From Deinococcus koreensis (GTDB lineage Bacteria; Deinococcota; Deinococci; Deinococcales; Deinococcaceae): a stretch of DNA of 64,000 nt. Both the position numbers and the translations under genes were made by a program. The stretch's first letter is position 1, and every line of letters starts with the position of its first letter. Below the pieces are notes generated by a model, which was not told the origin of the DNA, did not search any database, and saw only the letters and a list, made by a program, of their open reading frames with translations. Below, one piece after another: positions 17,626 to 31,103 of the stretch. The DNA is taken from assembly GCF_002901445.1 (NCBI RefSeq), contig NZ_PPPD01000001.1:1737501-1801500 (forward strand), written 5' to 3'.

Positions 17626-19026
17626 CTACCCTGCGCTCGCCCGGATGTTCTGGTTCACGCTGAAGACGTTGTGCGGGTCGTACCTGGCCTTGACGCGGCT
17701 CAGGCGCCCGTAGTTGTCCCGGTAGGTGGCCTTCACGCGCTCCTGGCCCTCGTCCATCATGAAATTGACATAGGCGCCGCCCATCGAGTATCCGTGCAGC
17801 CGATCGAAGGTCTGCACCGTCCAGTCGGTGATCGTGCCCGCCCCCGCCGGATCGGGATCGACGCCGTAGTACACGGCGGCGAAGTCCGCGTCGCGGTAGC
17901 TCCAGGCGGTCGCGTCCGGACTGACCCGGTGGGCCGCTCCGCCCACCGGGTACAGGTGGATGGTCGAGTGCAGGGTCGGCAGGGCCGCGCCCTGGGCGCA
18001 CAGCGCGTCGATGGCCGCGTCGTCCAGAGTCCTGAAGAAATCCGCGCGCCAGTACTGCTGCAGCCCTTTGGTGTAGAGCCCGTCGAAGGCCGACTGCAGC
18101 GCCGGGAAAGGCATGGAATGCACGCCGTGCAGCGCGGGCGGGCCGAAGGCGGCGATGGGCTCGAAGACGGCGTCCGCCTGCTCCTGGGGGCCGGCGTAGC
18201 ACCACACCACGCCGCACATCTTCTGCAGGTGCAGCGCCTCGGGAAAGGGCGGCCCCGGCGGCACCGTCAGCAGGGCGAAAAAGCCGTTCAGGCCGTCCGG
18301 GGCGTTCTGGATGAAGGCCTGGAACCAGCGCAGCACCTGTGGGGCCATCTCCAGCGGCCAGAGGGTCGGCCCGCCGACGACCGTGCCCACCGGCTGCGCC
18401 TGGAACAGGAACGACGTGACGATCCCGAAGTTGCCGCCGCCGCCCCGCAGCGCCCAGAACAGATCCGCGTGTTCCTGTTCGCTGGCGGTCACCAGTCGGC
18501 CGTCGGCCAGCACCACGTCGGCCTCCAGCAGATGGTCGATGGTCAGGCCGTGCCTGCGGGTCAGGTAGCCCAGGCCGCCGCCCAGCGTGAGGCCGCCCAC
18601 CCCGGTCGTGGAGATGATGCCCGAGGGCACGGCCAGCCCGAAGGGGTGCGTGGCGTGATCGACCGCCCCCCAGAGCGCGCCGCCCTCGACCCGCACGGTG
18701 CGCTTCACGGGATCGACCCGCACGCCGTTCATGGGGCCCAGGTCGATGACCAGCCCGCCGTCCACGCTGCCCAGCCCGCCGCCGTTGTGCCCGCCCCCCC
18801 GGACGGCCACGCGCAGGCCCCTCTCCTGCGCGTAGTTCAGCGCGGCCATCACGTCGGCCACGTCGGTGCAGCGTGCGATCAGGGCCGGACGTTTGTCGAT
18901 CATGCCGTTGAACAGCGCGCGGGCCTCGTCGTAGTGGCTGTCCGCAGGCTGGATCAGTTCGCCCCGCAGGGCGGCCTGGAGGGCGCTCAGGTTCAGGCTG
19001 GTGGGGCTGGATTCGACGCGGGTCAT
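17626..19026 (-). CDS. FAD-linked oxidase, berberine-bridge type
   Basis: This 466-residue oxidoreductase has a PCMH-type FAD-binding domain in its first half: VRGGGHNGGGLGSVDGGLVIDL holds the histidine that may carry FAD covalently, followed by GIISTTGVGGLTLGGGLGYL. The C-terminal end YDPHNVFSVNQNI is the berberine-bridge-enzyme signature. Such enzymes oxidise alcohols, sugars or aromatic secondary metabolites using O2. No signal peptide is seen. It begins 29 bases after the cupin gene and is followed by the methyltransferase after 141 bases. A second cysteine for a bicovalent flavin link is not seen at the usual place after GGGLGYL. Confidence 0.9.
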   Translation of the reverse strand: MTRVESSPTSLNLSALQAALRGELIQPADSHYDEARALFNGMIDKRPALIARCTDVADVMAALNYAQERGLRVAVRGGGHNGGGLGSVDGGLVIDLGPMNGVRVDPVKRTVRVEGGALWGAVDHATHPFGLAVPSGIISTTGVGGLTLGGGLGYLTRRHGLTIDHLLEADVVLADGRLVTASEQEHADLFWALRGGGGNFGIVTSFLFQAQPVGTVVGGPTLWPLEMAPQVLRWFQAFIQNAPDGLNGFFALLTVPPGPPFPEALHLQKMCGVVWCYAGPQEQADAVFEPIAAFGPPALHGVHSMPFPALQSAFDGLYTKGLQQYWRADFFRTLDDAAIDALCAQGAALPTLHSTIHLYPVGGAAHRVSPDATAWSYRDADFAAVYYGVDPDPAGAGTITDWTVQTFDRLHGYSMGGAYVNFMMDEGQERVKATYRDNYGRLSRVKARYDPHNVFSVNQNIRASAG

Positions 19027-19054
19027 GCTGTCCTCCTGGGTGGGGGTGCCGGGC

Positions 19055-19510
19055 TCACTTCCTGGGATCGGTGGCCGGGTCGGCGTAGGTGATCTCGAAG
19101 GGGCCCTGCAGATGCACCTGGACGACCGTGTCCTGATCCGTCCAGACGAAGTGGTTCATCTTCGGGGGCAGCGCCACGAAGCCGCCCGCCTTCAGGAGCG
19201 TGCCCGCCTTCTGGTCGAGCCTGTCGCCCATGCCCACGTTCAGGCTGCCGGAGATCACCGTGACGTCCTCCTGGGTGGGGTGCCAGTGGGCCGGAATCTG
19301 GTAGCCGGCGGGGAGCTTCAGGCGCAGCGTGACGCGCGTGTCCTGGCCCGGGTCGCCGTCGAGCAGCGCGAACTGGGCGCCAGCGGGCAGGAAGGGCGGC
19401 GCGGCTCCCCACTTCAGGGTGGCTGGGTTCAGGCCCCCCTGGCTGCGGGCGAGTCCGGCCCACAGCAGGGCGGCGCCCAGGGCGAACAGGATCGGACGAT
19501 GCTTGGACAT
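19055..19510 (-). CDS. secreted cupin-domain protein
   Basis: This 151-residue protein has an N-terminal signal peptide (PILFALGAALLWAGLARSQ) and one cupin domain. The metal-binding motif 1 is IPAHWHPTQEDVTVISGSL, with two histidines and a glutamate, and motif 2 is LPPKMNHFVWT, with the last histidine. Secreted single-domain cupins of this type are common beside oxidoreductases. GGAG about ten bases before the ATG at 19510 sets the start. It is the first gene of the operon with the FAD oxidase and methyltransferase. Confidence 0.87.
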   Translation of the reverse strand: MSKHRPILFALGAALLWAGLARSQGGLNPATLKWGAAPPFLPAGAQFALLDGDPGQDTRVTLRLKLPAGYQIPAHWHPTQEDVTVISGSLNVGMGDRLDQKAGTLLKAGGFVALPPKMNHFVWTDQDTVVQVHLQGPFEITYADPATDPRK

Positions 19511-19559
19511 AGAGACCGACTCCTTCCATGGCTGCAAAGGGGCTTCAGCGCGGGCCGAG

Positions 19560-19583
19560 ACGGAACGGGATGTGATGTTCCGT
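19560..19583. promoter_or_regulatory. inverted repeat in the cupin leader
   Basis: ACGGAAC (19560-19566) and GTTCCGT (19577-19583) are perfect inverted copies around a 10-base loop, just downstream of the predicted transcription start of the cupin operon. It could be a second operator or an mRNA hairpin. Confidence 0.4.
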
Positions 19584-19589
19584 GCCCAG

Positions 19590-19595
19590 AGCCTA
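19590..19595 (-). promoter_or_regulatory. cupin operon -10 TAGGCT
   Basis: TAGGCT on the minus strand, 80 bases before the cupin ATG and exactly 8 bases from the nearest CGTTC direct repeat. Confidence 0.5.
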
Positions 19596-19603
19596 GGAGT
19601 CGG

Positions 19604-19636
19604 GGCGTTCCGGGAGCGTTCGCTCAGGCGTTCCGG
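19604..19636 (-). promoter_or_regulatory. candidate SARP operator: three direct repeats
   Basis: The core CGTTC occurs at 19606, 19617 and 19629, spaced 11 and 12 bases apart; the outer two are identical for ten bases (GGCGTTCCGG). SARP-family activators are known to bind direct repeats with 11-bp periods that end about 8 bases from the -10, and this layout matches. The last repeat overlaps the end of the SARP gene itself. Confidence 0.55.
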
Positions 19637-22600
19637 AGAGGATCGGGGAGCTGGTCATCGTCGCCGGCCAGGAACGTCGGGCGTTCCGCCAGCGTCCGGA
19701 GCAGCTGCCGGGCCCGCGTCAGGTCGGGCGTGTCGAGGTCGGCCGGGAAGGTCTGGACGGCGCCCTCCAGCTGCGCCGCGGAGCCCTGGGCGCCCCGCAG
19801 ATGCGCCGCCAGACTGGTCAATGCCCGCAGTTCCAGCGAGCGGGCACCCTGTTCGCGGGCGAGCCCGGTCGCCTGTTCGAAGCGCTCCCGGGCGTGGGCC
19901 GTGTCCAGCAGGCCGTGCAGGCGGTAGACCTCGGGCAGGTACCACAGGTCGCCGTTCTGGCGGGCCACGGCCTGAGCGCTGTCCAGGGTGGCCCGCGCGG
20001 CCTGCGGCTGAGCGGCCAGCAGCTGAACCTCGGCCAGCAGCGCGAGGTAATAGGGCAGCCGGAGGGCGGCGTTCTGCCGCCGCAGGGCGTCGAGCCCCCG
20101 CCGGATCCGCGCCAGCCCGCCCGCCACGTCACCCCGCTGGGCCATGACCCAGCCGCCCACGATCACGCCCCAGTCGTGGTAGTAGGCGATGTCGTGGCGT
20201 TCGCAGCCGGCCACGGTGGCCTCGGCGGCGGCCCAGGCGGCGTCCAGGTCGCCCTCTAGCTGGTGCGAGATGGCGCGGTAGGCGCACGCCTGCATCTGGG
20301 TGAACGGGTGGCCGAGTTCGGCGGCGATGGCGGCGGCCCGCGTCACCTGCTCGCGGGCGGCCTCGATGCTTCCCTGCAGCCACAGGCCATGCGCGCCCCA
20401 GGCCAGGCTGAACACGCCCACGTCGGCCCCGAACAGCAGGCGGCGGTGGCGGTGCTGGTGGTAGAGCTGGTTGGCGACCGTGAAATGCTCGGCGGCGGCG
20501 GCCAGCCTGCCCTCGGTCTGATCCCCGCCGCCCAGCGCCATGTGGATGTCGATCAGCAGCCCGGTATCCTCGCCGGTCAGGGTCATGGCCTGCTCGGCCA
20601 GCCGGCGGCCCAGCCGGACGTTGCCGCGCACCAGATGCAGGGCGAACAGCCCCCACAGGATGCGGATCGTGGCCGGGGTGTCACCCAGCGCGCGGGCCAG
20701 CTCCAGCGCGCGGTTCAGGGTGGCCTCCAGCTCGGGGGGCGTGAAGCCCCTGAGGGCGGTCAGCGACGCGGCGAGGCTGTTGTGCGCCGAGAGTTCGGAG
20801 CGGTCGCGCGCCGGGCTGGCGGGCAAGCGTTCCAGCAGGCGCAGCGCCTGATTGGCCTGCAGTGTGGCGTCCTGGCTGGCCGAGACCCGGTTGGCGCGCT
20901 CGGCGGCCAGCAGGGAGAAGTGCACGGCCTCGCCGGGCTGCCCGGCCTGCTCGTGGTGCGCGGCGAGCTGGGCGGCCACCGCTCCCGGATCGTCCGCGTG
21001 CTGGCGTTCCAGCGCCTGCGCGACCCGGCGGTGCAGCAGCCGGCGGCGGGCCGGGCTCAGCTCGGCGTAGGCCCCCTCGCGCAGCCGGTCGTGGGTGAAG
21101 TCGTAGGCCCCGGCCCCCTGCGGCTGCTCGCGGATGATGGCGCGCTGCCACAGCTCGTCCAGCGCCCCGGTCAGCTCCTCCTCGTCCAGATCGCTGGCCT
21201 GGCGCAGCACCCGAACCTCGAAGGCCCGGCCGACCGTGGCCGCCAGGCCCGTGACACTGCGCGCGGCCGGCGAGAGCTGCTCCAGGCGCGCAGTGATGAT
21301 GGCCTGCACCCGCGACGACGCTTCCAGGTTCGGCGTGCCCGACGCCAGTCCGGCGCGCACCGCCTCCACGATGAACAGCGGCTGGCCCTCGGTGGCCTCG
21401 AAGAGCTGCGCCTGAGCCTGCTCGCTCAGCTCCCGGGTCAGGATCGAGGCCGCCAGCGCGCTGCTCTCCCCGAACGACAGCGGCCCCAGGTCGATCCGCT
21501 CCAGCCGCCCGCCCTGCTGCAGGTCGCGCAGAAAGCCGCGCAGGGCGGGGGTCGCGTCCTGTTCCTCGCGGCGCAGGGTACACAGCAGCAGCAGCGGGGC
21601 CTGGGGGTCGAAGCGCAGCAGGTAGTGCAGCCATTCCAGCGTGTCGCGGTCGCACCACTGCAGGTCGTCGAGCAGCAGCAGCAGGGGGCCGCCCCGCAGG
21701 ACGGCGCGGGCCAGGGCCTCGAAGAGCCGCTGGCGCTGCCAGCCCTCGCTGGTGGGCTGGGCGCTGATCGCCGGTCGGCCCTGTGATCGGCTGGGGGCGA
21801 GTTCCGGGAGCAGGCGGGCCAGTTCGGCGCGCCAGGGGGCCTCCAGTTCGGGCAGCTGCGCCTGGAGCGCGGGCTGGCGCAGCCAGTCGATGATGGGGGC
21901 GTAGGGCAGTCGGCCCTCGGCGGCGTAGGAGCGGCTGCGGGCGGTGCGGGCCTGTTCGGCCTCGGCCAGCCCCAGCAGCGCCTCGGCCAGCCGGGTCTTG
22001 CCGATGCCCGCCTCTCCGGCGATGAGCAGCGCCCGCGCCGCGCCCAGGCTGGCCGTTCGCCACACGCCCAGCACCTGCGGCCACTCGCGCCCGCGGCCGA
22101 TCAGCGGCAGGCCCCCCGGCGGCGCGGGCGGGGCGTCGGTGGCAGCCAGCACGTCCCGGTAGACCTCCTGCAGCGCGCGGCCCGGCCGCGCGCCCAGGTC
22201 GGCGGCCAGCACGTCCACGCAGCGCGCGTAGGTCTGCCGGGCCGCCGCAGGATCTCCCATCTCCAGCTGCAGCCGCATGATCCGGGCATACACGCTCTCG
22301 CGCAGCGGCTCCAGCGCCAGCAGCTGCCGGGCGGTGTGCAGGGCGCGCGTGGGCTCGCCGGCCTGCTCCAGCCGCGTGCTCAGGGCCTCCAGGGTCTCGA
22401 CCGCCCGCGCGTGCAGCGCCTGCCGGTGGGGCTCCAGCCAGTCGCCCTCCAGGCTGGGCAGCAGGTCGGCGGTGTACAGGCCGGCGGCCCGTTCCAACTC
22501 AGCGGTGGGCACGTCCGGGCCGCTGCCCAGCGCCTGCTCGAACTCGGCCACGTCCAGGCGGTACGGCGCGTCCTGACGCCAGCCCAGGGTGTGGGCCGTG

Positions 22601-22983
22601 ACCTCCAGATAGCGCCCGCTCTCCGGCCCACCCCCGGGCAGGGCCCGCCGCAGGTGGTGCAGCTCGCGGCGCAGGTTGGTCTGGGCCTGCGCCTCGGCCG
22701 AATCGGGCCAGAGGGCGAAGGCGATCTCCTTGCGGGGGTGGGGGGCGCCCGGGTGCAGCAGCAGCCAGGCGAGCAGGGCCTGCTGTCGCGCGGCGAGCGG
22801 GGGCGTGACCGGGTGGCCCTGAACGGTCATCCGCAGGGTGCCGAAGAGTTCAACCTGAAGTTCTGGCGTGGAAGCCCCCCTCCTGTGCGCTGATCCCCCT
22901 CCCCGGGCCCGGGTGCCCTGAGTGCGTTTCCTCCATCCTAATCCCGGTTCTCGAAGGCCATCGCTTCTGGGTTCGGCATCCAT
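19624..22983 (-). CDS. SARP-type transcriptional regulator with AAA ATPase and TPR domains
   Basis: This 1119-residue protein has the layout of AfsR-like regulators. A winged-helix DNA-binding domain lies at about residues 42-135 (VELFGTLRMTVQG; KEIAFALWPDSAEAQAQTNL). A bacterial transcriptional activation domain follows at 142-280. An ATPase module begins with GREW and Walker A GEAGIGKT (323-330); its Walker B is LLLLLDDLQWCD. The C-terminal 450 residues are tetratricopeptide-like helices. It probably activates the cupin-oxidase-methyltransferase operon directly downstream. The first 40 residues are basic and poorly conserved, so the true start may lie downstream of the ATG at 22983. Confidence 0.9.
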   Translation of the reverse strand: MDAEPRSDGLREPGLGWRKRTQGTRARGGGSAHRRGASTPELQVELFGTLRMTVQGHPVTPPLAARQQALLAWLLLHPGAPHPRKEIAFALWPDSAEAQAQTNLRRELHHLRRALPGGGPESGRYLEVTAHTLGWRQDAPYRLDVAEFEQALGSGPDVPTAELERAAGLYTADLLPSLEGDWLEPHRQALHARAVETLEALSTRLEQAGEPTRALHTARQLLALEPLRESVYARIMRLQLEMGDPAAARQTYARCVDVLAADLGARPGRALQEVYRDVLAATDAPPAPPGGLPLIGRGREWPQVLGVWRTASLGAARALLIAGEAGIGKTRLAEALLGLAEAEQARTARSRSYAAEGRLPYAPIIDWLRQPALQAQLPELEAPWRAELARLLPELAPSRSQGRPAISAQPTSEGWQRQRLFEALARAVLRGGPLLLLLDDLQWCDRDTLEWLHYLLRFDPQAPLLLLCTLRREEQDATPALRGFLRDLQQGGRLERIDLGPLSFGESSALAASILTRELSEQAQAQLFEATEGQPLFIVEAVRAGLASGTPNLEASSRVQAIITARLEQLSPAARSVTGLAATVGRAFEVRVLRQASDLDEEELTGALDELWQRAIIREQPQGAGAYDFTHDRLREGAYAELSPARRRLLHRRVAQALERQHADDPGAVAAQLAAHHEQAGQPGEAVHFSLLAAERANRVSASQDATLQANQALRLLERLPASPARDRSELSAHNSLAASLTALRGFTPPELEATLNRALELARALGDTPATIRILWGLFALHLVRGNVRLGRRLAEQAMTLTGEDTGLLIDIHMALGGGDQTEGRLAAAAEHFTVANQLYHQHRHRRLLFGADVGVFSLAWGAHGLWLQGSIEAAREQVTRAAAIAAELGHPFTQMQACAYRAISHQLEGDLDAAWAAAEATVAGCERHDIAYYHDWGVIVGGWVMAQRGDVAGGLARIRRGLDALRRQNAALRLPYYLALLAEVQLLAAQPQAARATLDSAQAVARQNGDLWYLPEVYRLHGLLDTAHARERFEQATGLAREQGARSLELRALTSLAAHLRGAQGSAAQLEGAVQTFPADLDTPDLTRARQLLRTLAERPTFLAGDDDQLPDPLRNA

Positions 22984-23097
22984 CCGACCATGAGGACTCG
23001 CGGAGCGGCGAAGCCGGGAAGGGAAGAGGACGGACTGAAGCGCTCTGGACTCGCAGGGCGCCGCAGGAGAGGAACATCCGGTGCTGTTCTGGATGTC

Positions 23098-23425
23098 CGA
23101 TGATGTGAACAGCTGCAGAACGCCATCCCAGAGGAAGGCTCAACGTACCGTCTGGAACGCCATGTCCTCTCACCCCCTCTGCTGCGCAGCTCTCCGAGTC
23201 CCAACCTCCCCCTCAAGACGCGTGATGTGCAATGCGAACCCAGTCGTCCGAATCACGGCCTTTGCTCCCTCCCTCCGTGTGGGGGACTGGGACAGCTCGC
23301 ACAGAGGGCTGGGGACTTGAACAGCTGCGAAGCAGAGGGGGTGGCGGGCGAAGCTCGCCCCCGGACTGGACGCTCATTGCCCATCCCGTGTCCGTCGCCG
23401 GTACTTCTCATTGCATATCAAGCGT
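23098..23425. mobile_element. MITE-like repeat, copy A
   Basis: A noncoding palindromic element. The inner unit 23218-23425 has imperfect 21-base terminal inverted repeats (23218-23238 and 23405-23425; shared core TGATRTGCAATG). A 32-base segment at 23171-23202 is repeated in inverted orientation at 23312-23343 (28 of 32 bases equal). A second TGATGTGAAC end lies at 23101. About 130 bases (23213-23341) match copy B at 40001-40130 on the opposite strand at roughly 85 percent by eye. No transposase is encoded. It fills most of the gap between the SARP gene and the membrane-protein gene. Confidence 0.7.
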
Positions 23426-23574
23426 TCAAGGGGGAGGGGCGAAAGACGCTGTGGTCATCATCACCCGCACCTCCATCTGAAAACGGTTCAAACCATTGAT
23501 GTCACGAAATGGCGCGGAAGCCGGTCTGTGCCGGCCCTGGCCTTTCGGCGGAAGACACGGAGGACGGCGCTGCT

Positions 23575-23591
23575 TAAGCTGAGGCAGGAGG
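23575..23591 (+). promoter_or_regulatory. -10 TAAGCT and Shine-Dalgarno AGGAGG
   Basis: TAAGCT (23575-23580) followed by AGGAGG (23586-23591), six bases before the ATG at 23597, sets the start of the membrane protein. Confidence 0.5.
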
Positions 23592-23596
23592 TTCCC

Positions 23597-24023
23597 ATGA
23601 ATACGGACGCGGCGCATCTGGTGCTCTATGCCTGCACGGTGCTGTTCCTCTTCTGCACCGGTGGCTCGTGGATGTTGCAGGGCGTGGCCTATCCCACCTA
23701 CCACCTGGTCGGTGAGGCCGAGTTCGTGCCCTTCCACCAGGCGTCGGGGCGCCGCCTGATGCCCGTGTTCGTGATTCCCGCCGTGGTGGCGTGTCTGCTG
23801 GCGCTGGCGCTGGTGTTCGTCCGGCCCGCTACCGTGCCGTTCTGGGCGGCGCTGGCGTGTGGAGCGCTGGCCGCCGTGATCCTGATCACCACGGTGGCGC
23901 TGGAGGTGCCCAAACACACGGCGCTGGATCGCGGCGGCAAGTCGCCTCGCCTGATCGATGGTCTGGTGCGCGACAACCTGCCCCGCGTGGTGTCATGGAC
24001 GGCCGGAAGCGCCCTGCTCGTCT

Positions 24024-24046
<23 letters not shown>
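23597..24046 (+). CDS. four-helix integral membrane protein, function unknown
   Basis: This 149-residue protein has four hydrophobic segments ([79 protein letters not shown]). Between helices 1 and 2 lies [23 protein letters not shown], and after helix 3 [12 protein letters not shown]; such short polar loops with a histidine are typical of small DUF-type membrane proteins. No transport motif is visible. Its last 23 bases overlap the end of the LysR gene on the other strand. Confidence 0.78.
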
Positions 24047-24965
<919 letters not shown>

Positions 24966-25084
24966 CGTCACGCGGGCACACCGGGGGGCAACGTGGGCAT
25001 CGGTGGGCCCAGCTTGCCACACTGACCACCAGGGCTGGTGAATCTCTGAAGAATGGGCTGTTGGAAGTGTGGAATCGGCAGGCT

Positions 25085-25090
25085 TAGACT
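25085..25090 (+). promoter_or_regulatory. leaderless promoter -10 TAGACT of aceE
   Basis: TAGACT begins exactly 12 bases before the aceE ATG at 25097; there is no Shine-Dalgarno sequence. Confidence 0.65.
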
Positions 25091-25096
25091 GCCAGG

Positions 25097-27823
<2,727 letters not shown>

Positions 27824-27842
27824 GGCGCAGGGGCGGAAGGCC

Positions 27843-27930
27843 GATGGCAGAAGGCAGAAGGCTAAATATTCGCCTCAGCCCGAGCTCTCCATCCTTCGCC
27901 TTCTGCCATTCGCCTTCTGCCTTCTGCATC
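27843..27930. repeat. palindromic AGAAGGC repeat inside the ace operon
   Basis: The left arm (27843-27862) and right arm (27912-27930) are inverted copies differing by one extra G, built from GCAGAAGG units. It fills the aceE-aceF gap and would form a long mRNA hairpin just before the aceF Shine-Dalgarno. Related copies lie at 43045-43142 and 54787-54889. Confidence 0.75.
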
Positions 27931-27946
27931 CCCAAAGGAGCCCCAC

Positions 27947-29809
<1,863 letters not shown>

Positions 29810-29837
29810 GGGATGCAGAGGGCTGAAGGCGAAAGAG

Positions 29838-29869
29838 GAGACCCCCGTCCGTGTGGCGGGGGTCTCTGC
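29838..29869 (+). terminator. terminator after aceF
   Basis: A perfect 10-bp stem (29838-29847 GAGACCCCCG with 29857-29866) followed by TGCTTT, 28 bases after the aceF stop. Confidence 0.7.
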
Positions 29870-29882
29870 TTTGCCCACCTTC

Positions 29883-29888
29883 TACACT
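29883..29888 (+). promoter_or_regulatory. leaderless promoter -10 TACACT
   Basis: TACACT begins 12 bases before the ATG at 29895 of the DinB-family gene. Confidence 0.6.
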
Positions 29889-29894
29889 GCCCCC

Positions 29895-30410
29895 ATGAAT
29901 CCTGACCTCCGTACCCTCTACTCCTGGGTCAAATTCTCCCGCGAGCGGCTGTTCGCCTGGGCCGAGTCGCTCCCGGGTGGCGTGTATACCCTGGAACGCC
30001 CGGACTTCGCCTACGGCAGCCTGCGGAACGTGCAGGCGCATATCGCGGACTGTTACCTGATCTGGCTGGGCACGCGCGGTCTGAAGCTGCCGCAGTACGC
30101 CCGGGGCGAGTTCCAAACCAGAGTCCCGGATGTGGCCGCCATGCGAAGCGTGTACGCCGACGTCGATGCTGTGCTGGAACGGGCCTTCGAGCAGTTCACC
30201 ACCCCGGATGAACCGTTCGACCTGGAACTGGAACACGAAGTCCTGCGGGTGACCCAGCGCTGGCTGGTCATGCACCCGCTCACGCACGAGTTCCACCACA
30301 AGGGCCAGATGCTGACGATGGGCCGGATTCTGGGCCACCCCTACCCGCCGGGGCCGGACACCGACCTGGGGCTGCCCGGCGAGGTCAGCCCAGGCCCATC
30401 ACCCTCCTGA
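29895..30410 (+). CDS. DinB/YfiT-family protein
   Basis: A four-helix-bundle protein of 171 residues. The three histidines expected to hold the metal are visible: NVQAHIADCYLIW in helix 2, and THEFHHKGQM in the last helix pair. DinB-like proteins are greatly expanded in Deinococcus; some are damage-induced, others are thiol transferases. This one lacks any clue to its substrate and has no response motif upstream. Its last 26 bases overlap the end of the HAD gene on the other strand. Confidence 0.87.
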   Translation: MNPDLRTLYSWVKFSRERLFAWAESLPGGVYTLERPDFAYGSLRNVQAHIADCYLIWLGTRGLKLPQYARGEFQTRVPDVAAMRSVYADVDAVLERAFEQFTTPDEPFDLELEHEVLRVTQRWLVMHPLTHEFHHKGQMLTMGRILGHPYPPGPDTDLGLPGEVSPGPSPS

Positions 30411-31023
30411 AGCCGCCCACGTCCGTGTACAGCCGCGCCTGCCACCCGGCCTCCCTGGCCCCACGAACGTTCTCCGCGTTGTCGTCCCAGAACACGATCT
30501 GTTCCGGCTCCAGGCCCAGGCGGCGGGTCACCTCCGCGTAATAGTCCGGGCTGGGTTTGCGGTGGCCGACCGCGCAGGAGGCGAAGTGGCCGTCCACCAC
30601 CGCTCCCAGCCCCACCACGTCCAGCAGGTGCCGGGTGCGGTGGGCCTCCTGGTTGGTGGCGAGGTAAGTGCGCCAGCCCTGAGCCCGTAAGGTGCGGACT
30701 TCGCGCAGCAGCGCCCGGTCGGGGTGGTTCTCGGACTCCAGCCACTCGTGCAGAAAGTCGTCGGGCTTCTGGGAGCGGCCCAGCGCGGCGATGAAGGCGG
30801 GCAGGTGGTCTTTCAGGTCGCTCCGGCCGGTGCTGGCCGAATGGAAGGCGGTCTCGAAGAACTGCCGCGTGAGGTCGGCATTCTCCCGGCGGAGTCTGAC
30901 GCCGAACCACTCGGGTGGCGTGACCAGCACCCCGTCCACATCGAGCAGCAGGACGTGGGTCTTGGAGTCTGCGGTGAGGGGAGGCGGCTCCCCGGCCAGG
31001 AGGGAACGGAGGAGGTCGATCAC
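30385..31023 (-). CDS. HAD-family hydrolase
   Basis: A 212-residue haloacid-dehalogenase-type protein. Motif I is HVLLLDVDGVLVTPP, motif II is TYLATNQEAHR, motif III is the lysine in GHRKPSPDYYAEV, and motif IV is IVFWDDNAENVRGAREAGW. This resembles the YihX-type sugar phosphatase group. The substrate is unknown. The start is GTG at 31023 with a TAGGCT -10 thirteen bases upstream. Confidence 0.86.
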   Translation of the reverse strand: MIDLLRSLLAGEPPPLTADSKTHVLLLDVDGVLVTPPEWFGVRLRRENADLTRQFFETAFHSASTGRSDLKDHLPAFIAALGRSQKPDDFLHEWLESENHPDRALLREVRTLRAQGWRTYLATNQEAHRTRHLLDVVGLGAVVDGHFASCAVGHRKPSPDYYAEVTRRLGLEPEQIVFWDDNAENVRGAREAGWQARLYTDVGGFRRVMGLG

Positions 31024-31030
31024 GGCCTTC

Positions 31031-31036
31031 AGCCTA
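31031..31036 (-). promoter_or_regulatory. leaderless promoter -10 TAGGCT
   Basis: TAGGCT on the minus strand begins 13 bases before the GTG start at 31023. Confidence 0.5.
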
Positions 31037-31103
31037 CAGAGTGCAGAAGGTCACCAGGCCCATTGGCAGGGCGCAGCATCTGTCCGAGTGCCAGACTCTC
31101 CCC

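Noticed and set aside
23213..23430. TCAAG on both sides of copy A read as a target-site duplication
   Set aside because: TCAAG also precedes the same end inside copy B, so it is part of the conserved element and not a duplication made on insertion.
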